DNA from: an uncultured Oxalobacteraceae bacterium
GTDB taxonomy: Bacteria; Pseudomonadota; Gammaproteobacteria; Burkholderiales; Burkholderiaceae_D
Assembly: GCA_903893945.1 (NCBI GenBank)
Contig: CAITOF010000098.1
Span: 29,893-93,892, forward strand
Direction of reading: 5' to 3'
DNA: 64,000 nucleotides
The position numbers and the translations under genes are program-made. The notes under the pieces are model-generated. The model was not told the DNA's origin. It saw only the letters and a list, made by a program, of their open reading frames with translations, and made no database searches. Shown here in pieces: positions 42,902-51,753 of the stretch (position 1 is its first letter; every line of letters begins with the position of its first letter).

Positions 42902-45010
42902 ATGAAACTACTCATTCCCGCCATCTTTGCCCTGATTCAGGGTTGTGCCGTCTGTGCGGAGCAGGCTCCGGTCGCTCCCCAACATGCTTTTGACGTGACG
43001 TCACCGAATGGTGCACGCAGTGATCCCTATTACTGGATACGGGATGATGAACGCAAAAATCCTGAAATGCTGGCCTACCTGAACGCTGAAAATGCGTATT
43101 TCAGGGCGCAATCCAGCGCCTGGCAGCCTCTCACCGACAAGCTTTACCAGGAGATAGTCGGCCGCATAAAAAAAGACGACAGTACCGTGCCGTACCGAAA
43201 AGGTCATTATTTTTATTCGGTGCGATTTACCCGTGACGGGGAATACGGTATCTACACGCGCCGACCGGTGACCGGTGGCGCCGCGCAGGTGATGCTTGAC
43301 GGGAACAGGGAGAGCCAGGGCACATCGTATTTTGAGATTGCGGACACCGAGGTCAGTCCGAATGAAAAACTGTTGGCCTACACGGAAGATACCCATGGCC
43401 GGCGTCAGTATTCATTGAAATTCCGTGATCTGGCCACCGGGCATAACCTGAGCGATGAGATACCGGGATTGAGCCCGTCACTGGCGTGGGCCAACGATAA
43501 TAAAACCGTGTTTTATATTGAAAATGATCCGGTCACTTTATTGTCGGTGCGGGTCAGAAAACATGTACTCGGCAGCGACCCGGCAAACGACCCGGTCATC
43601 TATGAAGAAAAAGACCACAGTTATTATCTGTCACTTCTGAAAACGCGTGACCAGCGCTTTATCGAGATCGTCCAGCGCAGTACCGAGACCACCGGCATTC
43701 TGGTCATTGATGCCGACCATCCGGGTGCGGCGACCCAGGCACTGGCGGTGCGCACCAGCAAAATCAGGTATAGCGCTGATCATCTCAACCACAGATGGAT
43801 CATACTGACAGACTGGAATGCGCCCAACTACCGGCTGATGTACGTGGCTGATGATGCCATCGGTGAGCTGGGCAGGTGGCAGACGCTTTTGCCTTACGAT
43901 GAGCATGTATTCACCGAATCGGTTATTCCGTTCAGGCGTTACCTGGCCATCAATGAACGTTCCGACGGGTTGCTGCGGATACGTATTGTCCCTTGGGCAC
44001 ACCCTGAAAAGGCCCAGGCGATCCAGTCCGATGAGCCGGTCTATGCAGAACACTTTGAAGTAAATGAAGAGCAGAATTCAGATGACCTGCGCTACAACTA
44101 TTCGTCGCTGACCACCCCGGATCGGGTGGTCAGCGTGAATATGGCGTCAGGAAAGCGCACACTGCTGAAACAGCGCGAGGTACCCGGGGGATTCAGGCCG
44201 GACAACTACCAGACCGAGCGGGTTTGGGTGCCGGCGCGCGACGGTGTGAAGGTCCCGGTGTCGCTGGTTTACCGTAAGGGATACAAACGCGATGGCACGG
44301 CGCCGCTCTACCAGTATGGCTACGGATCCTATGGCATCTCGATGGACCCGGTATTCAGATCAACCATCGTTTCCCTGCTGGACCGCGGCTTTGTGTTTGC
44401 GATCGCGCACATACGTGGCGGACAGGAAATGGGGCGTGCCTGGTATGAAGACGGGAGGCTGCAGCACAAGATTAATACATTCAATGATTTTCTTGATGTA
44501 ACCGATTTTCTGGTGGCCCAGCAGTATGCTGATAAAAATAAGGTATTTGCAGCGGGTGGCAGTGCCGGGGGACTGCTGATGGGAGCGATCGCCAACAGGG
44601 GTGGTAACAGGTACCGGGGCATAATTGCGCAAGTTCCGTTTGTTGACATTGTCACCACCATGCTGGATGAATCGATTCCACTGACGACCAATGAATTCGA
44701 GGAGTGGGGCAATCCAAAACAGAAGGCTGCCTATGACTACATGTTGTCCTATTCGCCGTACGACAATGTGGCATCTGCAAACTACCCCGCAATGCTGGTC
44801 ACGACCGGATTGTATGATTCGCAGGTTCAGTATTATGAACCCACCAAATGGGTTGCCAGGCTGCGCGCGCTCAAGACCGACTCGAATCCGCTCTATCTGA
44901 AAATCAACATGGAAGCCGGTCATGGCGGTAAATCGGGTCGATTTGCACGCCAGAGGGAAACGGCTGAAGAGTACGGGTTTATTCTGCATCTGCTGGGTGT
45001 GACGGAGTGA
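42902..45010 (+). CDS. S9 prolyl oligopeptidase / oligopeptidase B-like, exported
   Basis: This 702-residue serine peptidase is preceded by a signal sequence (KLLIPAIFALIQGC). The N-terminal beta-propeller includes DPYYWIRDDERKNPEMLAYL, the oligopeptidase B opening. The hydrolase domain has the nucleophile Ser554 in AAGGSAGGLLMG, a probable Asp in TTGLYDSQVQYY and the histidine in EAGHGGKSGR. It cleaves short peptides, often after basic residues. The periplasmic location follows from the signal peptide; the LIQGC string leaves a lipoprotein form open. Confidence 0.9.
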   Translation: MKLLIPAIFALIQGCAVCAEQAPVAPQHAFDVTSPNGARSDPYYWIRDDERKNPEMLAYLNAENAYFRAQSSAWQPLTDKLYQEIVGRIKKDDSTVPYRKGHYFYSVRFTRDGEYGIYTRRPVTGGAAQVMLDGNRESQGTSYFEIADTEVSPNEKLLAYTEDTHGRRQYSLKFRDLATGHNLSDEIPGLSPSLAWANDNKTVFYIENDPVTLLSVRVRKHVLGSDPANDPVIYEEKDHSYYLSLLKTRDQRFIEIVQRSTETTGILVIDADHPGAATQALAVRTSKIRYSADHLNHRWIILTDWNAPNYRLMYVADDAIGELGRWQTLLPYDEHVFTESVIPFRRYLAINERSDGLLRIRIVPWAHPEKAQAIQSDEPVYAEHFEVNEEQNSDDLRYNYSSLTTPDRVVSVNMASGKRTLLKQREVPGGFRPDNYQTERVWVPARDGVKVPVSLVYRKGYKRDGTAPLYQYGYGSYGISMDPVFRSTIVSLLDRGFVFAIAHIRGGQEMGRAWYEDGRLQHKINTFNDFLDVTDFLVAQQYADKNKVFAAGGSAGGLLMGAIANRGGNRYRGIIAQVPFVDIVTTMLDESIPLTTNEFEEWGNPKQKAAYDYMLSYSPYDNVASANYPAMLVTTGLYDSQVQYYEPTKWVARLRALKTDSNPLYLKINMEAGHGGKSGRFARQRETAEEYGFILHLLGVTE

Positions 45011-45064
45011 TCTTGAATGCGTCGTCGATGTGACGCGCTAAAACTGTTACAGGAGGAGTTTCTG

Positions 45065-45502
45065 ATGAAAAAAATTCTGTTGAGCTGTTTTTTTTCGGCC
45101 CTGGCGTCATCCGGTCTGGCAGCTGATTTCAGCGGCTTTTACAAATGTGAGCTGCTGGACAACAGTGATGGCTATTTTGCAGCCACACTGGCGTTGAAGC
45201 TGAATCCCGCGGCGAGCAAAACGGAACGGGGATACACCAGCTATGATATCGATTTCCACGTCACCGGCATTCCTTATCCGTATACCGGCATAGCAGCCGC
45301 CCGCGGCAATGATCTGGCGCTGTATTTTGAAAGTACCGGCGAGAATAAAAATCCGGATGATCGCGGCGTCGGCATAGTCTCCGTGGTGATGGACCAGGAC
45401 AAATCCGGCAGGGAAATCGTCACTCTGCATAAATTCTATTATGAGAAGTCGTACAAGGGCAGTGGTAACTTCGGTTTTGAGAACTGCACCAGAGTGAATT
45501 GA
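45065..45502 (+). CDS. Small exported protein of unknown function (145 aa)
   Basis: The protein starts MKKILLSCFFSALASSGLAA, a clear signal peptide, followed by DFSGFYKCELLDNSDGYFAA. The mature part (about 125 residues) is beta-rich with two cysteines that could pair. AGGAGG sits about ten bases before ATG 45065, which decides this start over an upstream ATG at 45017. Homologues of this DFSGxYxC type exist as uncharacterised periplasmic proteins. Function unknown. Confidence 0.75.
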   Translation: MKKILLSCFFSALASSGLAADFSGFYKCELLDNSDGYFAATLALKLNPAASKTERGYTSYDIDFHVTGIPYPYTGIAAARGNDLALYFESTGENKNPDDRGVGIVSVVMDQDKSGREIVTLHKFYYEKSYKGSGNFGFENCTRVN

Positions 45503-45612
45503 CGGTCCCTGCGGCAGTCAGCCTGACGCGTGAACTCGCGCAGACAGGCACAGCCAGCCGGAGCCGCATCAGTCGGCATGGATTGGCTGACCGGACAACC
45601 CGTTCCGGTTTG

Positions 45613-47127
45613 TCATTCTTTATAAAAGCACACGGTGTTGCGACCCAGCTCCTTGGCCTGATACATCGCTTTGTCGGCCTGACTGAGCAGGACCTCCTTG
45701 TCGTGCTCGTGACCCCGTGAAAGCGTCACGCCTATGCTGGCTGTGCACTGGTACTCAAAGGTCTGCTGCGGCGCACCGGCTTCAGCCAGGGGCAAGTGAT
45801 GCGGCTCGGACAGCTTCACCCGTAGTTTATGCGCAACCTGTTCGGCGTATTTTTGGGAGTCGTCGGGGTTGAGGTTGGACAGCAGCACGACAAATTCATC
45901 GCCACCAAACCGGGATACGGTGTCAATGGCGCGCACACATTCCCGGATCCGCTTCGCCACCTCTTTCAGGAGCAGATCACCGATGATGTGACCTTTCGTA
46001 TCATTCAGAGTCTTGAAACGGTCAAGATCAATGAAGACGATCGCAAAACACCTCGAGGTGCGCAGACTCTCTTCCATTGCCTGTGAAAGCCGGTCATAAA
46101 ACAGGCGGCGATTGGCCAGATTGGTGAGCGGATCATAGAATGACAATTGACGCTGCTTTTCCTCGATGACTTTCCGTTCTGTAATATCCTTGACCGTGAA
46201 CGCCAGTGCATTGATTGATTCTTCGTCAGTCGCGCTGTCATGATCAAGCTGGTACACGCTGACCAGGACGGCCATGCTGTCCCCGGTTTTTCGGGTGATG
46301 AGAGACTCGCATTCGGTACTTTTTTCCATCAGCGCACGTTGAAAAACGTGCTTCATTTTCTCTTCGACCTCCTTTGCCCAGAAAGGAAATGGCGGGCAGG
46401 AGCCAACCAGCTCTTTTGGCGTATAACCGGTCATTCTGCAAAACGCCGGATTCACTTCAGCGATGGAACCAAATCTGTCCAGCATCAAAAATCCGTCCTG
46501 CATCGAATTGATCAGTGACCTGCTGAAATTGAGTGCCCGGGTGAGCGATAGCTGCACTGACTTGCGCTGTTCGATTTCTGAACTTAACTGAAACGACAGG
46601 TCGGACAGGTCATGTGTCATGCTGAGCAGGGCGTCGGTCAGAATTCGTCTGGAATCGGACCTGTCCTGGTCAGCGCTGATACGCGCTTCCTGCAGGCTGG
46701 CACCGTGCTGCATCGCGAGGCAGATCCGGGCCAGTTGCCGGTCGGATTCAAGGATATGAAAGACCAGCCAGTTCGTCAGGAATGACAGTATTTTCCGGTA
46801 CTGGTCACTCAGGCCCAGACTGTTTTTTTCAGACCGGATCTGGTTGAGCCGTTCCAGAAACTCGGCATGGGCCCGATGATGATTGGCCTGCAGGGCATCA
46901 CCGGACAGGTATTGTTGCCAGATTTCCTCTTCGGTGTTGAAATGGTGCGAGGCATAGTCGTTGAGCTCAATAAAAATGGTTTCTATCTGGTCGGATTCTT
47001 CCTTGTGTGCGATGAGTTCGGCGACATCATTCACCAGCGACACCAGTTTTTTATGCTGGGTATCGATGATGGGAATGTCGACCTTGAAATTGTCGTTCCA
47101 GGGGAATATTTCAAACCGTGTTTTCAT
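45613..47127 (-). CDS. Bacteriohemerythrin-PAS-GGDEF diguanylate cyclase
   Basis: This 504-residue signalling protein has three domains. Residues 1-135 are a hemerythrin with the iron ligand pattern DTQHKKL, HHFNTEEE, HHRAHAEF and HILESDRQ. A PAS domain spans about 205-310 (LINSMQDGFLMLDRFGSIAE). A GGDEF domain follows, with active site RFGGDEFVVL and an inhibitory RxxD site (RAID) five residues before it. It should make c-di-GMP in response to oxygen or a redox ligand bound at the di-iron centre. ATG 47127 is used; a TTG at 47151 is also in frame. Confidence 0.92.
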   Translation of the reverse strand: MKTRFEIFPWNDNFKVDIPIIDTQHKKLVSLVNDVAELIAHKEESDQIETIFIELNDYASHHFNTEEEIWQQYLSGDALQANHHRAHAEFLERLNQIRSEKNSLGLSDQYRKILSFLTNWLVFHILESDRQLARICLAMQHGASLQEARISADQDRSDSRRILTDALLSMTHDLSDLSFQLSSEIEQRKSVQLSLTRALNFSRSLINSMQDGFLMLDRFGSIAEVNPAFCRMTGYTPKELVGSCPPFPFWAKEVEEKMKHVFQRALMEKSTECESLITRKTGDSMAVLVSVYQLDHDSATDEESINALAFTVKDITERKVIEEKQRQLSFYDPLTNLANRRLFYDRLSQAMEESLRTSRCFAIVFIDLDRFKTLNDTKGHIIGDLLLKEVAKRIRECVRAIDTVSRFGGDEFVVLLSNLNPDDSQKYAEQVAHKLRVKLSEPHHLPLAEAGAPQQTFEYQCTASIGVTLSRGHEHDKEVLLSQADKAMYQAKELGRNTVCFYKE

Positions 47128-47360
47128 CGTTGGGCGCGAAAGGGATGCCAATCAGGGTTAGCGTTGATTTTAACGATACCGGGTAAGGTCGACGATTAAT
47201 TTGCCGGCCACATTGACGCGTATCAATAATCGGGCGTGTTTTTCATGGGTGCCATGATTCAATTTTAACAATAACCGCTGGTCAGCGTGTCGAATTTTCA
47301 GTGTAACTGGTATGATGGTCCGATCTGTTTTTTGCCATTCATCGACGAACCGGGGCAGCA

Positions 47361-49316
47361 ATGAAACAACACGACAACAAGGACGGCATTTCACGTCGCG
47401 AGGTGATCCAGTCTCTGGCGCTGGCACTGGCGGTTCCGGGCTTGCTGCGCACAGAACCCGGTCACGCGCAGACGCCGGCAGTTACCGACAGCAAGACCAT
47501 CGCAAACCCGACGCCAGACACCGTGTCATCCGGGGACGCTGCGCCGATTCCGAACGAAATCCAGAACAGTGCCGATTACTATCCGCCGCTGAAAACCGGG
47601 CTGCGCGGCACCCACCCTGGCGCGTTTGAGGCGGCGCATCAATTGCGGGACGGGCAGCAACCGGTTCGCATCGACGACACCGGCGAGGACTATGATCTGG
47701 TGATTGTGGGTGCCGGGATCAGCGGACTGTCCGCCGCGTGGCTGTATCGCCAGCAGCGCCCGACTGCCCGCATACTCATTCTGGACAATCATGATGACTT
47801 TGGTGGTCATGCAAAACGCAATGAGTTTCATCTTGACGGTACCATGCACTTAATGAATGGTGGTACGTTAAGCATAGAAAGTCCCCGGCCGTACAGTGCT
47901 GTGGCCGAGGGTGTGCTGCGCTCGGTCGGCATTGACGCGCAGGCGTTGCGCAAACGCATGCTGAAAACGACATTCTATGCAGAGCACGGCATGGTGCACG
48001 GCTATTTTCTGGATGCAGCCACATTTGGCCGCAATGCCCTGCTGCGTCATGCAGACGGCCAATCGTGGAAAAAGACGCTGGCCCACGCACCGCTCAGTGA
48101 ACTGGCCAGGAGCGACATTGCGCGGATTGAAGAACAGCATGTGGATTATTATCCAGGTCTGAATTCGATCCAGAAAAAAGAATGCCTCAGCACCATCTCT
48201 TACCGCGACTATCTGCTGAACCGGGTCCGGGCCGATCCGGATGCAGTCAGATTTTACCAGCAGCGTACGCACGGTGAATTCTGCATCGGGATTGACGCCG
48301 TATCCGCGCTGGAGTGCTGGGCGTTAGGTCTGCCCGGCTTTCAGGGACTACGACTGGCGCCAGGATCAATTGCCCGGATGGGGCCGACAACGTCGGGTTA
48401 TGCAGACACCGGTGGCTCGGTGGACGTGCATTTGCCCGACGGCGGCGCGACAGTGGCGCGGGCGCTGGTGCGCCAGTTAATTCCGGCGGCCATTCCCGGC
48501 CAGACCGTCGAGGATCTGGTAACCGCACGTGCAGACTACGCCAGACTCGATACACCGGACAACACCACGCGGATTCGACTGAATTCGATTGTGGTCGGCG
48601 CAAAAAACCGCAACGATACGGTGCGCGTAGACTATGTTGCCGGCGATCGTGGTTACGCCGTGCATGGCAGACATTGCATTCTGGCGTGCTGGAACGGGGT
48701 TATTCCCTATCTTTGCCCGGAACTGCCCGAGCCCCAGAAGGTGGCGCTGAAATCACTGGTGAAAGCACCCCTGGTCTATGCCAGCGTCGCGCTGAAAAAA
48801 TGGACGGCATTTAAAAAGCTTGGCGTTGCGCATATTCATGCAGCCAATGCCTACTTTTCCGATATCTGGTTGAATGAATCGCTTGCCATCGGCAACTACC
48901 ACACGCCGCGCTCACCCGACCAGCCGATTGTTGTACATATGGTCGCAACACCCTGTGAACCCGGCCTGCCCGGAACTGAGCAGTTCCGTGCCGGTCGGGC
49001 CAGGCTGCTGGCGACAACACTGGAAACATTTGAAGCCCTCATACGCGAACAGCTCGACGCCATGTTGGGCGGTGCCGGCTTCGATTCAGGGCAGGATATT
49101 CTGGCAATAACGGTTAACCGCTGGCCACACGGCTACGCCTACGAGTACGATCCCCTGCTTGGCCCACCGAGTGCGCCCGGACAGGAGCCGTATGTGATCG
49201 GACGTCAACGCTTTGGTGCGATCGCGATCGCCAACTCCGACTCTGGCGGACTGGCCTACATGGATTCGGCGATTGATCAGGCTCAGCGAGCCGTTCATGA
49301 CCTGCTCAACGCCTGA
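47361..49316 (+). CDS. Spermidine-dehydrogenase-like flavoprotein with Tat signal
   Basis: This 651-residue FAD enzyme has a twin-arginine leader (SRREVIQSLALALAVPGLL). The dinucleotide-binding motif is YDLVIVGAGISGLSAAWLYR, and LILDNHDDFGGHAKRNEF is the FAD-contacting stretch seen in SpdH of Pseudomonas. It would oxidise spermidine or a related amine in the periplasm. The activity is assigned by family likeness only. Other polyamine genes (aguA, aguB, potF) lie 8 kb downstream, which supports an amine substrate. Confidence 0.8.
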   Translation: MKQHDNKDGISRREVIQSLALALAVPGLLRTEPGHAQTPAVTDSKTIANPTPDTVSSGDAAPIPNEIQNSADYYPPLKTGLRGTHPGAFEAAHQLRDGQQPVRIDDTGEDYDLVIVGAGISGLSAAWLYRQQRPTARILILDNHDDFGGHAKRNEFHLDGTMHLMNGGTLSIESPRPYSAVAEGVLRSVGIDAQALRKRMLKTTFYAEHGMVHGYFLDAATFGRNALLRHADGQSWKKTLAHAPLSELARSDIARIEEQHVDYYPGLNSIQKKECLSTISYRDYLLNRVRADPDAVRFYQQRTHGEFCIGIDAVSALECWALGLPGFQGLRLAPGSIARMGPTTSGYADTGGSVDVHLPDGGATVARALVRQLIPAAIPGQTVEDLVTARADYARLDTPDNTTRIRLNSIVVGAKNRNDTVRVDYVAGDRGYAVHGRHCILACWNGVIPYLCPELPEPQKVALKSLVKAPLVYASVALKKWTAFKKLGVAHIHAANAYFSDIWLNESLAIGNYHTPRSPDQPIVVHMVATPCEPGLPGTEQFRAGRARLLATTLETFEALIREQLDAMLGGAGFDSGQDILAITVNRWPHGYAYEYDPLLGPPSAPGQEPYVIGRQRFGAIAIANSDSGGLAYMDSAIDQAQRAVHDLLNA

Positions 49317-49432
49317 AACAGGGTACGCTGAGCCGGAAATGGCCTGTCAGCCGGACTGATCGTGGCTGACGCCGGTGTCGCCTGCGCAGTTTTGTTGCCT
49401 GACCGGCAATATCGGGCCGATCATCGCCATTG

Positions 49433-49446
49433 TTGATCGGTATCAA
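49433..49446 (+). promoter_or_regulatory. FNR/ANR box upstream of pta-ackA-phaC
   Basis: TTGATCGGTATCAA is a perfect TTGAT-N4-ATCAA site. A -10 of TAGAAT (49468-49473) lies at the spacing of a class II FNR promoter. The overlapping TATAAT (49473-49478) is closer to consensus but five bases further away. The start codon of the first gene is about 60-65 bases downstream of the predicted start site. Confidence 0.75.
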
Positions 49447-49543
49447 TCCCGCTAACCCCAGACTCCCTAGAATATAATTGTCCCGGACATGATGGTCTTT
49501 TGAGGCAACCTGTTTCGAATCGACTTTTGACGACGGATAAATT

Positions 49544-50539
49544 ATGGATCAAATGGACAAGGCAGCATCGACACAAGCGGGCGGACGTGTTGCGCTCACC
49601 GAAGCGCAACTGCACGTCAAGGGTCACCGCTATCATCGCCTCATCGAAATGACACGGGGACTCAGCGCAATTCGCACCGCTGTTGTGCATCCGGTCGACA
49701 CGGTGTCCCTGACCGGCGCTGTCGAGGCCGCCGCCGCCGGGTTGATCGTTCCTGTCCTGATTGGACCGGAGGCTCGAATTCGCCAGACCGCGCTGCAGGC
49801 CGGTCTGGATCTGTCACCCTTCGAACTGCTGTCGACAGAACACAGCGAGGCCGCCGCGCAGCTGGGCGTGGCGCTGGTGCGAGCAGGCAAAGCGGAAGCG
49901 ATCATGAAAGGGTCGTTGCACACGGATGAGCTGATGCGTGCCGTGGTCGCCAGGGAAAGCGGTCTGCGCACCAGTCGTCGCATGAGTCACGTGTTCGCGA
50001 TTGACACCCCCCTTTATCCACGTGCCCTGTTCATTACCGATGCAGCGTTAAACATTTCACCTTCGCTGGAAGACAAACAGGACATTGTCCAGAACGCCAT
50101 TGATCTGGTGCACGCGCTCGGCATCCCCGAGCCGCGTGTGGCGATATTGTCTGCCGTCGAAACGGTGACCTCCTCCCTGCCTTCAACACTGCATGCCGCC
50201 GCACTGTGCAAAATGGCCGACCGTGGACAGATCACCGGTGCGATACTGGACGGACCACTGGCGTTTGATAATGCCGTGTCGCCCGAAGCCGCCGCGCTCA
50301 AGGGCCTTGTTTCACCGGTTGCCGGCGTAGCCGACATTCTGGTTGTGCCAGATCTAGTGGCGGGCAATATGCTGGCCAAACAGCTGGAATATCTGGCCGG
50401 CGCGGAAATGGCCGGCATCGTGCTTGGCGCACGCGTTCCCATCATACTTACTTCGCGTGCCGACAAGACACTGTCGCGCCTGGCATCCTGCGCAATTGCC
50501 CTGTTGCTGGCCCGTCACAAATCGAAAAATGCATCATGA
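49544..50539 (+). CDS. pta: Phosphate acetyltransferase
   Basis: This 331-residue single-domain phosphotransacetylase has the family's core KAEAIMKGSLHTDELMRAVV and SHVFAIDTPLYPRALFITDA. It interconverts acetyl-CoA and acetyl-phosphate. It is the short form lacking the DRTGG-type N-terminal domain of long Pta proteins. Four-base overlap with ackA confirms pairing. In some pseudomonads and related bacteria this short Pta is Anr-regulated and used in micro-oxic energy generation. Confidence 0.9.
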   Translation: MDQMDKAASTQAGGRVALTEAQLHVKGHRYHRLIEMTRGLSAIRTAVVHPVDTVSLTGAVEAAAAGLIVPVLIGPEARIRQTALQAGLDLSPFELLSTEHSEAAAQLGVALVRAGKAEAIMKGSLHTDELMRAVVARESGLRTSRRMSHVFAIDTPLYPRALFITDAALNISPSLEDKQDIVQNAIDLVHALGIPEPRVAILSAVETVTSSLPSTLHAAALCKMADRGQITGAILDGPLAFDNAVSPEAAALKGLVSPVAGVADILVVPDLVAGNMLAKQLEYLAGAEMAGIVLGARVPIILTSRADKTLSRLASCAIALLLARHKSKNAS

Positions 50540-51753
50540 ATATTATCCTGATACTCAATGCAGGTTCGTCCAGCATCAAGTTTGCCCTGTATGCCGCGGA
50601 CCAGGACCCGTCATCCGGCAATCTGCTCTGCAGTGGTGAACTGTCGCGACTGGGTCATCTGGCCCATTTCCATGCCACAGAAAAAAAGCAGGCGGCCGTG
50701 GCGGATCAGGACTTGCCCCGGGTACAGGATCATGACAGCGCCATGGAGTATCTGCTGCAATGGGTCGGTGAACATTATGCGCATGACACCATGATTGCTG
50801 CCGGCCATCGTGTCGTGCATGGCGGCGAGCATTATGTGGCGCCCACTTTGATTACCGACCAGGTGCTGGACGATCTGCGGCGATTGATTCCGCTTGCACC
50901 GCTGCATCAACCGCATCAGATTGCGGCGATTCTCGCTTTGCAGAAACTGCATCCCGCACTGACACAGATTGCCTGCTTCGATACCGCGTTTCACCACACC
51001 AATCTGCCAGTGGCCACCCAATTCGGCCTGCCGCGCGAATTGACGGCGGCCGGTATCCGCCGCTATGGTTTTCATGGGCTGTCCTACGAATACATTGCCA
51101 GCGTCCTGAAAGATGTACTGGGCGAACAGTTGGCCTGCGGCAGAATTGTGGTGGCCCACCTCGGTTCCGGCGCAAGCATGTGCGCGATCCGGAATGGGCA
51201 GAGCATCGCGTCGACGATGGGCCTGACCGCGCTGGACGGTTTGCTCATGAGCCGGCGCTGCGGCAGCATCGACCCCGGGGTACTGCTGTACCTCATGCAG
51301 GAAAAAAAGATGAGCGCCGACCAGATTTCACACCTGCTTTACAACGGCAGTGGCTTGCTGGGCGTGTCCGGCCTCAGCGATGACATGAAAACACTGCTGG
51401 CCAGTGACGACGTTCGTGCCGCTGAAGCCATCGATCTGTTTGTCTACCGGATTCAGCGCGAACTGGGTTCCTTGGTCGCTGCCCTGGGCGGACTGGATGC
51501 ATTCATATTTACCGCAGGCATAGGCGAACATGCGGCCCTCATACGACAGAAAGTGGCGGACTCGGCGAGCTGGCTGGGAATGGAGATAGATCCACAGATC
51601 AACCGGGCCCTGGACAGGCACCAGGCAGCGCAGCGCGCCGTCTGCCTTTCTGCGCAGCACGCCAAAGTGAGCACCTGGATGATCCCGACCGATGAAGACC
51701 TGATGATTGCGCAACATTCAAAACGACTGCTAACCAGGCTGAACCTGTCATGA
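50536..51753 (+). CDS. ackA: Acetate kinase
   Basis: This 405-residue acetate kinase of the ASKHA fold has the phosphate motif ILNAGSSSIKFALY, AAGHRVVHGGEHY, ACFDTAFHHTNLP and FTAGIGEHAALIRQ. It makes ATP from acetyl-phosphate and ADP. It overlaps both neighbours by four bases, so Pta, AckA and PhaC are translated as one unit. This couples acetyl-CoA to either ATP and acetate or PHA storage. Confidence 0.95.
   Translation: MNIILILNAGSSSIKFALYAADQDPSSGNLLCSGELSRLGHLAHFHATEKKQAAVADQDLPRVQDHDSAMEYLLQWVGEHYAHDTMIAAGHRVVHGGEHYVAPTLITDQVLDDLRRLIPLAPLHQPHQIAAILALQKLHPALTQIACFDTAFHHTNLPVATQFGLPRELTAAGIRRYGFHGLSYEYIASVLKDVLGEQLACGRIVVAHLGSGASMCAIRNGQSIASTMGLTALDGLLMSRRCGSIDPGVLLYLMQEKKMSADQISHLLYNGSGLLGVSGLSDDMKTLLASDDVRAAEAIDLFVYRIQRELGSLVAALGGLDAFIFTAGIGEHAALIRQKVADSASWLGMEIDPQINRALDRHQAAQRAVCLSAQHAKVSTWMIPTDEDLMIAQHSKRLLTRLNLS

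Noticed and set aside
49346..49370. Inverted repeat GTCAGCC-N11-GGCTGAC after the spermidine-dehydrogenase-like gene
   Set aside because: No T tract follows and the loop is long, so it is not supported as an intrinsic terminator.
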